Part shown: positions 36,095 through 47,830 of the stretch, in pieces
How positions within the stretch are numbered: the stretch's first letter is position 1
Layout: each line of letters opens with the position of its first letter
DNA from: Symbiodinium natans
Taxonomy: Eukaryota; Sar; Dinophyceae; Suessiales; Symbiodiniaceae
Reading direction: 5' to 3'
Assembly (NCBI GenBank): GCA_905221605.1
Contig: CAJNDS010001802.1
Span: forward strand, 277,501-341,500
DNA: 64,000 nt
Notes under the pieces: generated by a model
What the model saw: only the letters and a program-made list of their open reading frames with translations
Database searches by the model: none
Told to the model about the DNA's origin: nothing
Made by a program: the position numbers and the translations under genes

Positions 36095-37860
36095 CTGTGC
36101 TTGGCCCAAGCGCACAAGCGCAGCTGCTTAAAACTGCTTACTTGCCGCGTGCGAGTGTGAGAGTCACCAAATCCCCAGTCTAAACCGCTCAAAGATCTCA
36201 CAGCACTGGCAAGGCCTGTGAAGACAGGCCGCGGGAGCCTTGCGCCTCAGCACTGTGCAGAGGGCCTTCGCTTGAAAAGATGTCGAGTGTTTGCCCTTTT
36301 GGGTTCGTCGGGTCCAGGTCCCAGAGTTTGATGCCTTGGCTGGATTGAGTAGCGCTGTGGCCGTGCGGTCCGAACCGGCTGAAGACCTTACCTATGCTGT
36401 ACGACATTGTTGTATTCATTTTTATTTCGTGCTGGCTTGCTTTGTAATCCGAGCTCCTGTTTAATTGGTGGGGGCCCCCCCCCCCCACAATAAGGAAAGC
36501 AGGGTTCCGCAATAGTTGGACCATGGCCCCGTATGGTTTCTCTATTAAAAAACAATAAGAACGTATTGAAAACAAGCCTTAGCAGAAGAAAAAAAGCTTT
36601 CCGAAAGGCAGAGTTTCAAAATTTGACAACCCCCCCAAAAATTTCTTTAAATGTGGAGGGTTTGGCCCATACGAAATCCATCCTAATGGAAAGTAGTCTT
36701 CCGGCGGGAATCCGGGCAAAAAAAATTTCTTTAAATATGGGGGGTTAAATGAAGCAGGAGCTCGGATTATAGAGCATCAGCCCATGAAGAGGGTTTGCAT
36801 GAAAAAGCCACTGTGTTTGCAAAGCGGCTTCTCACCAACATTTTCTGAAGACCAACACTTGCCTTGTATGTAGTTGAGCCTTCCACGTTCATTCTAATGC
36901 ATCTTGCATCCTACGCGCCTCTAGGGTTGAGGGTTGAGGGTTTTCGATAATGTGTGCAAGTGGATGTCTTACAGGATTTTTAGGTGCAGTGGCACAGCGG
37001 CAAACGTGTGCAGATGACTCATTCTTCAATACGTGGCCGTTTGATCCATGCCCCTCCAGCAAAGTTTGATCTTGAAAGCTTACCTTTTTGCGGGTGGTGT
37101 TTTGGAACAACAAGTTTGGTGCATGCATAGGAGTGCTATGTTTGCTTGCATGGTGCTTCGCTTTGTGACACAGCTCAAGCCCGGAGGGCTACCCGATAAG
37201 CCGCATTGTATGGAGCTGACACCATGTAAGGTTTGTGTTTTCCCCAGCCTTGACCCAACGTCATAAGCTTGTTCACGACCGCGCAGCCAACACAAGCCAA
37301 GCCAAGAGGGGTTCTATCTCACAGAGTTCACGGCAATGGTTGCCCATGGAACATCCCGGTTCCGAAGACAGGCCGTGTCCCCAAGTCGAGCTTTGAAGAA
37401 TGCAGAGGGAACATAGTTCAGTACTGAGATGCAGCGTTTGTCATGTCAGGCATGTCTGCATATGTGCACCACCGCTGCAACTGTGGAACAGTGGATCCGA
37501 TGCCCATGTGTGTGTCCTGCAGCTGTCTGACGTTGTGGGGTGAACTTGGCTCTCAGCAACTCGAAAGCAGCTTGCACCCGCAGTTGAAATTCCATGCCCA
37601 TGTTGTAAAAAAGATGGGCGAATGTCATGAAGTCGACACCAGAACAGGTCATCCTGTAGTGGCTAGGGTGGACAGTGCTAGGTTGCGTATCCCATGTTCT
37701 GATGCATGGGATTCCAGCCTTCATGAACCCTTCAGCGCCTGCGAGTGAGGCTGAAATGTCGCAGGGTTGCTGTTGTCACGGAGCCTCATGTATCCAAGCA
37801 GTCGACATGCTGACATGCCGGTGCAGGCTCTACTGATCAGCCTGGAGGACATTCTGCGTC
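36095..37860. repeat. Duplication block Y2
   Basis: Matches Y1, with the MITE at 36447-36767 and a 35 bp deletion near 36370. Sequence 35995-36094 extends the match to Y0 only. The right part after ~37390 is diverged, with ~180 bp not in Y1. Confidence 0.9.
36447..36767. mobile_element. 321 bp MITE with TA target duplication
   Basis: Terminal inverted repeats of 13 bp (ATCCGAGCTCCTG at 36447, its complement ending at 36767), flanked by TA at 36445-36446 and 36768-36769. The paralogous block Y1 has the uninterrupted site GCTTTGTATAGAGC at ~28611-28624, which proves insertion. The interior is non-coding, with a C-run (36474-36486) and a repeated AAATTTCTTTAAAT string near 36643 and 36724. TA duplication suggests mobilisation by a Tc1/mariner-type transposase. 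Confidence 0.88.
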
Positions 37861-40800
37861 CTGGACCTAGCACACGGTGGACTTCCATGTCAATTCAGAT
37901 TGCGAATAAGCGGTCTGAGCAGGCGTTCAGCAGTACTGCTTATGTCGCCACGAACTGGGAATGAGGTCACAGGCATGAAAAACTGGAAGCGAACCTCAGG
38001 CTCCCGGATGCGCAGTGCCAGAGTGAGAGTGATTCCAGAGATATGCATGTTGAGACAGAGGTTCGACTATTGTTTCTTGCAAACCTGTAGCTGCGGCTGT
38101 GTCAAGGGCTTGCATTTCTTCATGCCCCATGAAGTTTTGAAAGCTCCTGTTAGGACGCTTTGCTTGTGACCGAGCCTGGTTCAGCCAGGACAGTTCTGGA
38201 ACGCCAAGAGTTCCAGATGCAGCAGCTGCTTGGGTCAGTGACCAGCCCGGGAGCCTGGCCGGTGTTCCATCGGAGGTAAATAGCAACGAGTGTCATTGTG
38301 TGTTTTGATTCTGAGGGTGTGAGGCCTCACCAGTTCCATGTCTTAGGCACCATGCACTGACATTCCACAGCCGCATGACGATACCTCAACCCGGCAATCG
38401 TTCCTGCATGATTGCGCCTTTGTAGGAACCAAGCCGCAGTTTTGCGTTCAGTGTTCGACTTTAAGTCTTCAGCTGCCTGTGACGTGGGAAGCCAGTGCCT
38501 CTTGTGCGACTGACTCTAGTCTGGGTTGGTACTCCGAGATCTTGCCTTGCCTGATGCTGAGGTTTGTCTGCGAGCTTGATGGGCGCGAACCTGGCCGAGG
38601 AGGGGAGTTGGAGCTTGCCGGCCTTGGGCTCAGCCACAACCAAATACCTCCATGTCCACTGGGCAGAAACGCTGAGGTTGATACCATGCCATTGGCATCA
38701 CTCCAGTTTACGGACGAAGCGGTGTGGCTGGCGTGTTTCCCGTCGTGTCTGGCACGAATCTGGGCGCGTGTGGGGGGAGACCGGAGGCCCGTGACATTGC
38801 AGGTGCCTTCAGAGAAGGCTACTCCTCCTGCTACGCCCCGCGCGACGCAAGAATTGCTTGTTCATCCCGCGAGTCGGCTGCACTGAACGCCTGCCGAGTT
38901 CTCTTGCTCGTAGCCACAAGTCCAAAAGATCCCTCACAACCGCAGATAATTTCTCGCTGTTCGTCCCTAGCTGCGCAAGGTAGATGTCTTCCTGAACCTG
39001 TTCCCGATTTGAAGTGTCATGAAGTGTCTCCCAAATATATCCTGCTGCCTCTCCACCTTCAAGCCCAGGAGCTGTGTGATCCCCCTGTGAGCAACGCCGT
39101 GTCCGAGGGTTCCCTAGGCCAGGGTGCACAGGGGCCAGGTTTGTCCGGGGTTAGCTTGGCCCCCGTCGGGCATTGGAGGTTCAGGAAGCTGTGCACATCG
39201 GATGGAGAGCAGGTGAAGGTCGTGGCGATTTCCAGCTGGCGAAGTCAAGGCGCGGTGCAGCCAGGCCCGAGGAACTCTCTTCTCTGAACTCTTGTCCCAG
39301 CATGCAGGACTGGTCAGAGTATGACACGCAGCACGGTGCGAACCATAGCATCCGGGCAGCATGCAGGAACAAAGGGGCTGCAAAGGAGAAGGCATGACAG
39401 CCATGTTGAGTGTTCCATGCAAGCCGAACAGCTGCCATGCATTGACCTGGTGCCATCCCAGGATTTGCCGAAGCATTCTCTTCAACTTCAAGCCCGAATT
39501 TTGTTGAGTGCCTCGACGAGCACAGAACTGTCAATGAGGTAGGTTGATGCCTATGGAAATCTTCCTCGACCGGCCATGTTTCAGAAACACCTTGTAAATG
39601 CCATGCCCCATTCTGCCAAGACCATCCGGCGACCGAAATCTTTGTGGCCGCCATCACCTGCCTCAGCGCTGTTATGGTGGGCGTGCAAGCAGCTTGGAGT
39701 TGATCCCACAGGGTTTTAGGTGGCTTGGTTTGTCGGATGGGACGTGGGAAGATGGTCATGGGCTTCGATGCATGGCCATATTTTTTGCGTAGAAAGAGAA
39801 GCAAAAGAAAGTATGGGTCATTGGCGTAAAGGGCCGTAGGGTTTTAGGATGAAGGGAGCTTGCCATGTGGACAGCTTGGCTTCGTGCCATCAGGTCAACG
39901 AAGCTGCTGCACATGCGCACATTCCGGAGCACGAATCGCCCGCGTACTTCAACATTGTGAACCACGTGCCTTGTCCTTTTTAAACAAGCGGGAGATCCTA
40001 GCCCAGACAACACCAAGCAGTCCCCGAACCGTCTGACGAACCTCATCGGTCCCCGATCGGTCCCCGTTTACGGATACACCAAAAGTCAGAAGAGGATCCA
40101 ACCCTCCAGGGCATCGTGATAATCGCCCATTCAGGCGCTGACTTTGTGCTTTCTCGTGGAGCAGCTCGCAGCAAAGTGTGTGCTACACGGGCTGTTGTGC
40201 TCTTGGTGAGTCCTGCCTGCTGGAAAGTGCGGTGTAGAAGTAAACACGTGGCAAACTCTCTGAATTGTTGGTGCCTTGATCTTCGACCAGGCTTCTTGCG
40301 CGGATATTTGCATATGGGAGAGAATTCGTCTTGTCCGAAGATCGTGGTTGGAATCTTCTTGATTGCGTGATTGCCGCGCCCTGAGATACACCTGCCGCGT
40401 TAATGTTAATGGACTGCAGGCCCCCCCCCCTCCCTCCCACAAGATAACCCCACCCTTCCGCTGTGCTTCATGGTGGGCTTTGGGGGTTTCCACCCTGCGG
40501 TTCATGGTCTGTGGTTCATGGTGGGATTGGGGTTTAGGGTTAGGCTGCAGGGTTTTGGGTTTTCACTCTGCTCTCTGTGGTTCAAGGAGGGTTTAGAGTT
40601 TAGGATGAATTGAGGGTTCAGGGTTTACGGTTGAGGTGTAGATTCAAGGTTTCTCCTCTTTTTTCAACGGTTCGTTGGTGGGTTTTCTGTTCAGGGTTTT
40701 GGGGTCAGCTTAAGGCGGTTCATGGCGGGGCTTAGGGTCTAGGGTTTAGGGCTTCGTGTTCAGGGTTGAGGGTTTAGGGTTGTGGTTTCCCTCTCCCCCC

Positions 40801-41277
40801 TCGAGGTGGTTTTGGGGTGAACGGGTTGGGGCGGGGTGCGTGATATCATGGGAGCGGTGGAAGGGGGGGTCGAGAACGCCGAGTGCGGTGTGATCATTCT
40901 TGGGAAAGGGCCCCATTCAGGTGGCATTCCTTCAATCGTAATTAGATGCCTCGGCGCCAGGGGAGTATGAGGGATGTGGTGCGAGGAATCGTCGAGACTC
41001 ATGCGTGCCTTGAACCGCTATGTTGAGACCCAGAAACCCTACCACTGTGAGCGCTATGAGCATCCAAGGTCGCTTGCGCTTTGATCGAGTTCGTCTTGGA
41101 CGTCGTGGACGCCTTCACCACCAACCTGCGACGCCAGTCTGTTTCTTCGTTTGAGTTCTTTTTGGGCCAGAGACATGAAAGTATGCTGAGGATCGTACGG
41201 TTTCAAAGCTGTTGATTCTCACCCTGGCCCCTGGCCATTCCCTCACCCAAACATGGCTTCCTCAGCAGCTTCTCATG
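37861..41277. other. No gene firmly recognised
   Basis: Degenerate TTTAGGG/GGTTCAGGG sequence at ~40520-40800. At ~41085-41195 a frame reading FVLDVVDAFTTNLRR could be an upstream exon of the channel fragment, but is too weak to call. Confidence 0.4.
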
Positions 41278-42548
41278 GCCCAAGGAAGTGAATCCAGCAC
41301 CGATCTCTCCATCATGAAAGCCATGCGGGTCGTGCGGATCTTGCGGCTGGTTCGTGTGGTCCGGGTGACTCTGCCTGCACTGAAGATCCCCTCTCTTCTC
41401 TCTCCCCCTCTCTTTTCTCTCTCTCCTCTCTCTCTCTCTCTTCTCTCTCTCGTCTCTCTCTCCCTCTCTCCGTGTCTCTCTCTCTCTCTGTCTGTGTTCC
41501 CGTCTAATATCTCTCCTGTCTCGCTTCTCTCTCTCTCTCTCTTTTCTTTCTTTCTTTCTCTCTCTCTCTCTCTCTCGCTCTTTCGCTCTTTCTGTCTGTA
41601 TCTTATATTTTTCATTGTCCTTTGGTTGAAGATGCATGCATTCACTGTATAGACATATATGGAGCTGCAGCAACGCTGGACATTACCATGTTTGATCTGC
41701 AATCGGGGAAGCTGTTCGTCGCGTCAAGGTTCACCAATATCAAGGACCCTAGTGCTTCCCTATGTCTCTGAGGTGTGGGTGCAGCTTCTAACGTACTAGC
41801 AGGAGCCATCGCAAGCCGCCACCAGCCACACGGGGCAGCTCCCGACAACTTAGGTTGTGCGCTTCTTCCGGGCACTCCGAGTTCTCATTGCGTCGATTCT
41901 CCACACCTTGAGGCATCTTCGAGTGTTGTCGAGCTGGCAGTAGGTGAATAGCTCTTTGCAGGACCTCCTGATTGAATAGCCTTTCTGAGCTGCCTCTTCC
42001 TGGTTGGCAGTGTTAGTGTCAGCATGAGGTTCATTCATGGCCGTTAGACACACGCCCATGTCGTTGCAGTTCCGCCGTGGTGGCAGGTCTGTGATGTGGG
42101 CATTGATTCTGCTGTTCCTCATCATGTGGCGGCCCCAGTGTCGTGCATCAGTCCCAACAAGAGCTGGTATCTGGTAGATCCAGCCACCTTCGATCTGTTC
42201 TCCGGCTCGATCTCTCAGGTATACATTCGGCATCCTGTTCACACATGCCTACACCGAATACGCTTCAACTCATGGGGGCCTGCACGGATCGATGACTTGC
42301 GCGGAACCATCTACCCTTTGCGACATGAAAACCTACTTCGGATCAGTGCTCGTGCGGCTGGGCTGCATACTCTTAGTCCACAGATGAGCACAAGAATCGT
42401 GAGTGCCAGTCTGCTGAGATTTGGGCGAGGTCCATCTTGATTTTGTTTGCGGCCATCAGTGATGGCATCAGCTGGATCGCTCTGATCAACCCCTTGTGGG
42501 AAGCCAGTGGGGGCTCTGGTGTGTGGCTCTTGCTGCTGCCTGTCTCAG
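41278..42548 (+). CDS. Voltage-gated cation channel gene fragment (S4, S5, pore exons)
   Basis: Three plus-strand pieces lie in channel order. At 41314-41367 the peptide MKAMRVVRILRLVRVVRV has Arg at every third residue, a classic S4 voltage sensor. It is preceded by an acidic/polar linker from ~41278. Near 42090-42126, after CAG, VMWALILLFLIMW looks like S5. At 42419-42548, IWARSILILFAAIS then DGISW and a hydrophobic run resembles the pore loop of four-domain Ca/Na-type channels (LF-AIS-G-W pattern); this exon ends TCAG before GT. A CT microsatellite (41389-41592) occupies the intron after S4. No S6 is recognised: the pore exon is followed 22 bp later by a repeat block. It could be a truncated gene or one repeat domain with more exons outside. 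Function as a membrane voltage-gated channel is from family knowledge. Confidence 0.6.
41389..41592. repeat. CT-rich microsatellite
   Basis: Interrupted (TC)n tract directly after the S4 exon. It creates Ser/Leu frames on + and Arg/Glu frames on -. Confidence 0.93.
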
Positions 42549-42570
42549 GTTGTACTTTTGCGCAAGTCGA

Positions 42571-43540
42571 ATAAGATTATTGCAACTCCCCATCCCTCGA
42601 AAAGATGATGCAGACAGAACAGAGCAAGAACACATTCATTGCCAAGGGGTCGAAGCACAATAAATCCCGAACAGGCACGGAATCAAACATAAAAGTACAG
42701 AAGGACTCAGAAATAAATAGCTAGATGGATAGATAGATGACCGAACATTTATTCTGTACATGTTTATGTATTCTCTTAGGACTGTATCACTTGTGTCTTC
42801 CTCACTCATCACTGATCTTCGACATATGGACGTGCCAATGAAAAGCGAGGTCTGTGCGCTGCTCAGCCAATGAAGTCTTCTACGGTCTGGTCGGATTCCC
42901 GATTTGACATTCCCTCCCTGTAGACAACAGCTCCAGTAAAACAGTCCCTCTCCAGGTCGTTCGGGGTTGCTCGCAAAACATGACCAAGCCACTTAAGTTC
43001 TGCCCTGTGAATGTTGTGTGAACGCGGGCTGCGCGGCCAGCGATCGCGCACCTGTGTTGGTGACGGTGGCCTATCGCGGGTTGTCTATGAGAACTTTGGT
43101 GTAGTAGGTGCTGGGGATGCGCTGGATTTCCGCAGGGCCCGTGCAAATCGGCTGCGGTGAGGACAGGCGCTTCCATGCCGTACTCAAGCATGGGCACAAT
43201 CGCCGCATTGTAGATGCGGAGTTTCCAGCAAACACTCCGCTGCGTTGCAACACTGTGCTAAAAGACTGTTCTCGAAGGCTCAATAGTTGCACTGTGGACA
43301 AAGGCACGAAGGTGCAGGGATGCAGAAACGTAAAGGCAATTGTGTTCAAACATGCTACTTGTAAGTTTCACACGCGCTGACTCCTCCCCCTCAGTACCCG
43401 TGCGCATGTTTGTAGCTTCACAGGCCGAGCTAATCACGCAGATTAAAAAAGGTTGCCTACGTGCAAAAAACTCCTCCGTTGTACCTGTTACATGGACACG
43501 TTCTCACTGTGAACGTGCTGTTTTTTGCTTCGAACAGCAA
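42571..43540. repeat. Paralogous block, copy A
   Basis: Left flank 42571-42823 (GATTATTGCAACTCC..., then TAGCTAGATGGATAGATAGA) and right flank 43371-43540 (CACGCGCTGACTC...TTCTCACTGTGAA) recur in the same order and orientation in copy B. The core between them is inverted. Confidence 0.8.
42824..43370 (-). mobile_element. LINE RT 3' fragment, copy A (minus orientation)
   Basis: On the minus strand, in shifting frames, it reads YNAAIVPMLEYGMEA and later LKWLGHVLRATPNDLERD, the thumb/connection motifs after the RT palm of non-LTR elements. Several frameshifts are present, so it is not functional. The identical family lies in opposite orientation at 46492-46955. Confidence 0.65.
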
Positions 43541-43619
43541 CAACGACAACAACGGCGACAACAACGACGACAACAACAACAACAGCAGCAGCAACAGCAG
43601 CAGCAACAACAACAACAGC

Positions 43620-43711
<92 letters not shown>
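43539..43711. repeat. (CAA)n microsatellite
   Basis: AAC/CAA trinucleotide tract with a few CGA, GGC and CAG interruptions. Polyglutamine, asparagine and threonine frames over it are artefacts. Confidence 0.95.
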
Positions 43712-44173
43712 CGTTCGGACGTGCCGTATACGCGCGCGCGATGGGAACACACGCAAATTAAATATAGTTGTTTTTTCTTTTTTGGGGAATGCGTTTCGCG
43801 TGGCCTGCGTGGTACAAACGCCAATTGAACGGTTGCATAGATTTCGAATTTTCTGCTGCATGTTTTTCGGGGGTGAGGGGGTTAGATATTGTCTCTCTTT
43901 CGGAAAAAAGCGTGCGTTTCGCGTGGGAGGTCCTGCGCATGGAATTATCGTTTTGTCCCGAAAGCATGGAGGGTTTTTCAGCGGAGGTGGTCGTCGTTAA
44001 AAAGTGTCGTTATATGGATGACGTGATGGTGTGATGGCTTTGATAGATTGCGTGGCGTGATGGATTGATGGAGTTCGTGGCGTGATGGATTTTGATGGAT
44101 TTGGTGGGTTTTCCCACGAGGTAGGGTTGGCGGGAGCCGCCGCACTTCGTTATATAAAGTGCAAAAAGGCGAA

Positions 44174-44800
44174 CCCTCTGCGTGTTTTGGCGTTGTCGAA
44201 ACCAAAAACGAGGACCCTCTGCGTGTGCGTGGGGTGTCGTGATCGCGCGAACGACAACCCTCTGCGTGTTTCGGCATTGTCGAAACGCAAAAAAGATGCC
44301 CCTCTGCGTGTTCTTGGCATGTCGTGATCGCACGAACGACAAGCCTCTGCGTGTTTCGGGACACGCAAAGACGATGACCCTCTGCGTGGTCCCGGCGTGT
44401 CGTGATCACACGAACGACAAGCCTCTGCGTGTTTTGGCGTCGTCGAAACGCAAGAAAGATGACCCTCTGCGTGTTCTTGGCGTGTCGTGATCGCACGAAC
44501 GACAAGCCTCTGCGTGTTTCGGCGTTGTCGAAACGCAAGAAAGACGACCCTCTGCGTGGTCCCGGCGTGTCGTGATCGCACGAACGACAACCCTCTGCGT
44601 GTTTCGGCGTTGTCGAAACGCAAGAACGATGACCCTCTGCGTGTGTGCGGCGTGTCGTGATCGCGCGAAGAACAACCCTCTGCGTGTTTTGGCGTTGTCG
44701 GAACGCAAAAAAGATGACCCTCTGCCTGTGTGCGGCGTGTCGTGATCGCACGAACGACAAGCCTCTGCGTGTTTCGGCGTTGTCGAAACGCAAAAACGTT
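44174..44800. repeat. Alternating 42/43-bp hairpin satellite (15 units)
   Basis: Every unit starts with (C/G)CCTCTGCGTG, at 44174, 44215, 44258, 44300, 44343, 44378, 44421, 44463, 44506, 44548, 44591, 44633, 44676, 44718 and 44761. Two unit types alternate strictly. The alpha type (~42 bp; the third copy is 35 bp) carries GTTTCG...CGAAAC. The beta type (43 bp) carries TCGTG-ATCG-CACGA. The dimer period is 85 bp. All three minus-strand frames stay largely open through the array because 85 is not a multiple of three; no protein is claimed. Confidence 0.92.
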
Positions 44801-44829
44801 GCTGAGCCGTGGTTGCTTCTTTGGCCGTT

Positions 44830-45430
44830 TCAAGATTGTGCTGCTAGCTTCGTCCGTCTAACAGCTGCCCTAATCCGTGACGTGAACGATGCCGCCCCTG
44901 CCAACTTTTAACCGCGCGATCTTCTACGTTGGCTTGACGGCCGAACAATCCGAGTAACTGTTGCAGGGTCGTCGGCCTTTGTGACATTGAAACTTGGAGC
45001 TTGTGGTGTGAACCGATCCAACAAGAGCCTTTGCTTTGCTGCAATTCTTATTCGTGTTGAGGCAGACTTCGTAGGGCATGTTGCGCGGTACTTGAGCTCG
45101 GCGCTTGGTCGCAAGGATTTGCTGCGAGCTGTCGAGTGTGGCAAGCGCGCTTGCCGCCCGAAGACCACGTTCGCTGGCAGATCATCTCTTGAGCCCCGTG
45201 CCGAAGCAGGTCGAGACAAAAGACTAGCCATAGAGCTTATCGCTGTAAGGCAGGCGCTATGGACAGAAGATGAAGAGTTGACGTCAGTCGCCTATACGCC
45301 GCGTGGCGCGCTATGATCATGGATTCCAACACATCTACATTTTGCAGACGCTCTTACCAAATCCATGAAGCCACTATTGTTGAACAAAGTTCTAGACGAC
45401 AACGCTGCGAAGTTGCAGGACCCGGCCTAA
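44830..45430 (+). pseudogene. Ty1/copia-like polyprotein C-terminus (RNase H end), interrupted by stop
   Basis: The frame from 44981 shows RVEADFVGHVARYLSSAL (RNase H S-x-EAE-like region) and DKRLAIELIAVRQALW, typical of the end of copia-type polyproteins. An in-frame TGA at 45314 breaks it. The same frame then resumes with SWIPTHLHFADALTKSMKP, the conserved W-P-...-ADALTK end, and stops at 45430. The upstream RT part is absent; the fragment begins just after a satellite array. No LTR was identified, so this is an old relic. Confidence 0.6.
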
Positions 45431-46265
45431 GTCGGAGAAATTACAATCGTTTAACGAATGTCGCTACCTGTGAAGTCATGGAGAGCTCAACGATTGGTAC
45501 AATTGAGCAAAGGGACGACAATCTCACATGCTTCGTGGTTTGTTATCGTGATGGCTACGGACGTTGGAAAGGTTCAATCTTTCTCTTACTCATACAGTGG
45601 CTACGGAGAACCCCGCTACAGTGTAGCGCCACAATATGGCACGAAATGAGTACCCCACGAAGGTGGGAGGAATAATGACAAGAATATACTACGACGTGTT
45701 TAAATACTCTGTCCTCGTTACCAAGGAGTTGATGTGACTCGGAGATAAGACGGGTGTGAAAATCTGCTTGTTTTACTCCCTGTATAGTGTAGCCGGGGTC
45801 ACATCTCCTTACCTTAGTACCCCAAGGACACCCTCTTAATACAAGGGAAGTAGTCCAAGAACGTTCTTTTGGGTTTGTGTCTTAGTAATCCTTTGACTCC
45901 GCAGGCCTTGGACCCCAGTGCCATCAGAGCCCGAAAAGTGCTACGCAGTTCCCGCCCACAAGCGATCCTTCAAAACCCTAAGCCGGAAATGACCCCCCCC
46001 CCCTACCCCCAGCCTACCTGGCCTACGTGACCCCTTTGTTGCTTGCTATTGAAGGTTTGAAGCATGCAGGATGGTGGGAATTCTGGGCGACAGCCCTAAA
46101 CCCAAAAAGGCAGTGGTTTGGGTGGTGGCCTGTGAAAGCTCACAGCAGGTGGGGAGAAAAGGAACCAGCACCACTGACAATTGTTGGGCTGCGTTGAAAT
46201 CAAAGCCTTCCAGCCCGCTCATGGCGCCCAAGGGGGATCATAGACTGCGAATAGGTATAAGTTCT

Positions 46266-47110
46266 AAGGATTATTGCAACTCCATCCCTTGAACAGATGA
46301 TGCAGACAGAAAAGAGCAAATACCGAACAGGAATGGATCAAAAAACAAAGTACATAAGGACTCAGAAATCAATAGCTAGATGGATAGATAAATGAGCGAA
46401 CATTTAATTCTTTCCTATAGATATACCTACATATGCATTCTTTTTGGGCTGTATGCCCCTGTTTCTTCATCACACATCAATGATCTTCGACATTTTGAAA
46501 CTTACAAGTAGCATGTTTGAACTCAATGGCATTATGCCTTTTTCCATCCCTGCACCTTTGTACCTTGTCCACACTTCAACATTGTTTGCTGGAAACTCCG
46601 CATCTACAATGCGGCGATTGTGCCCATGCCTGAGTACGGCATGGAAGCGGCTGTCCGCACCACAGCCGATTGCACAGGAATCCAGTGCCACCTACTACAC
46701 CAAAGTTCTCATAAAAAAAAACACGCGACAGGCCACCGTCACCAACACAGGTGTGCGATCGCTGGCAGCGCAGCCCGCATTCACACTACATTCACAGGGC
46801 ACAGCTTGAGCTGTTTGGTCATGTTTTGCGAGCAACCCCGGACTGTTTTACTGGAGCTGTTGTCTGCAGTGTCAAATCGGGAATCCGACCAGGCCGTAGA
46901 AGACTTCATTGGCTGAGCAGTGCATAGACCTCGCTTTTCATTGGCCGCCCATAAGTCACGCGCTGACTCATTACCCGTACGCATGTTTTTAACCTTCACA
47001 GGCTGGCAGCTACTCGCACAAGTTGGGTTGCCTGCGTGCAAACAGTTCCTCCGTAGTACCTTTTAAATGGACACATTCTCACTGTGAAAGTGTCTTCTCT
47101 GCTTCGGATG
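46266..47110. repeat. Paralogous block, copy B
   Basis: Direct-orientation partner of copy A with the core inverted. Divergence is moderate, with several indels, implying an old duplication. Confidence 0.8.
46492..46955 (+). mobile_element. LINE RT 3' fragment, copy B (plus orientation)
   Basis: Same fragment as copy A but on the plus strand, shorter by internal deletions, reading a YGMEA-like string and FGHVLRATPDCFTG-like pieces. The flanks (46266-46491 and 46956-47110) match those of copy A in direct orientation. Confidence 0.65.
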
Positions 47111-47728
47111 TATCCTTCCATAGGGCCGCCCCAAGAAGGAATATTAGACAAGTTTGGCAAATGGCGGGGCCCCCAAAGTTTGGTGTTGAACCAAACAGGT
47201 AAGGGGAACGGAATACGAATGAATTTTGGACAAGTTGACAGCTTGGGAGCTTCGACGTGCTGTGGTCGCTTGTGCATAATCTGTTGTGCATAATCTGCCG
47301 TCTCTGAACTTGAAGGTTTCTAGTGTACATTGCTCTGGTGGAGTTCGCTGTGCTCAATGTGGCGACTTGGTCAAGAAGTTCTTTGCGCGAAGACGCAAGT
47401 TTGATGTGCCCAATGTTGCATCCTTGTCGGCCCAGTAGATTCCTTGCCAATATGTTAAATTGTTTCGGGTTTGAAACAATTGATGCAGTGTTGGCACCGG
47501 AACAAACTTGGCGGGCTTTGTTCAGTGCATGTCGAGTTACTTAGTTAGTTGGTTTGTTAGGCACCCGAACAAAGTTAGTTAGCGCGCCCCGCCCCAGGTA
47601 ACTGGAGTGTTTTGTCAAAATGCCATCGAATCCGCATCTTTGGATCAGGACTGTGCCGTTGCTATGTGACTCCGAATCCTCCTATAAAGTAGAAAGTGTA
47701 TACAAGCTATCATGCGCAATCATTATGT

Positions 47729-47830
47729 GGGGGTTTACGAAAATAGGGGACCCCTAATATGGACCCCAAAATAGTAGGATCCCCTTATAATCAGGTCCCC
47801 AATCAGGTACCCCTATTGTCGTAAACCCCC
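47729..47830. mobile_element. 102 bp foldback mini-element with ATGT duplication
   Basis: The left end GGGGGTTTACGAAAATAGGGG pairs with the right end (complement GGGGGTTTACGACAATAGGGG). ATGT lies on both sides (47725-47728 and 47831-47834). The remaining ~55 bp is rich in GGACCCC/GGTCCCC-type strings that can also pair. Confidence 0.75.

Noticed and set aside
43457-44000. Polyglutamine/polyasparagine protein
   Set aside because: The frame is carried by the CAA microsatellite and flanked by repeat-block sequence, with no domain on either side.
44174-44800. Possible CRISPR array
   Set aside because: Repeat spacing is regular, but the intervening sequences are only two alternating palindromes and the context is eukaryotic; it is a satellite.
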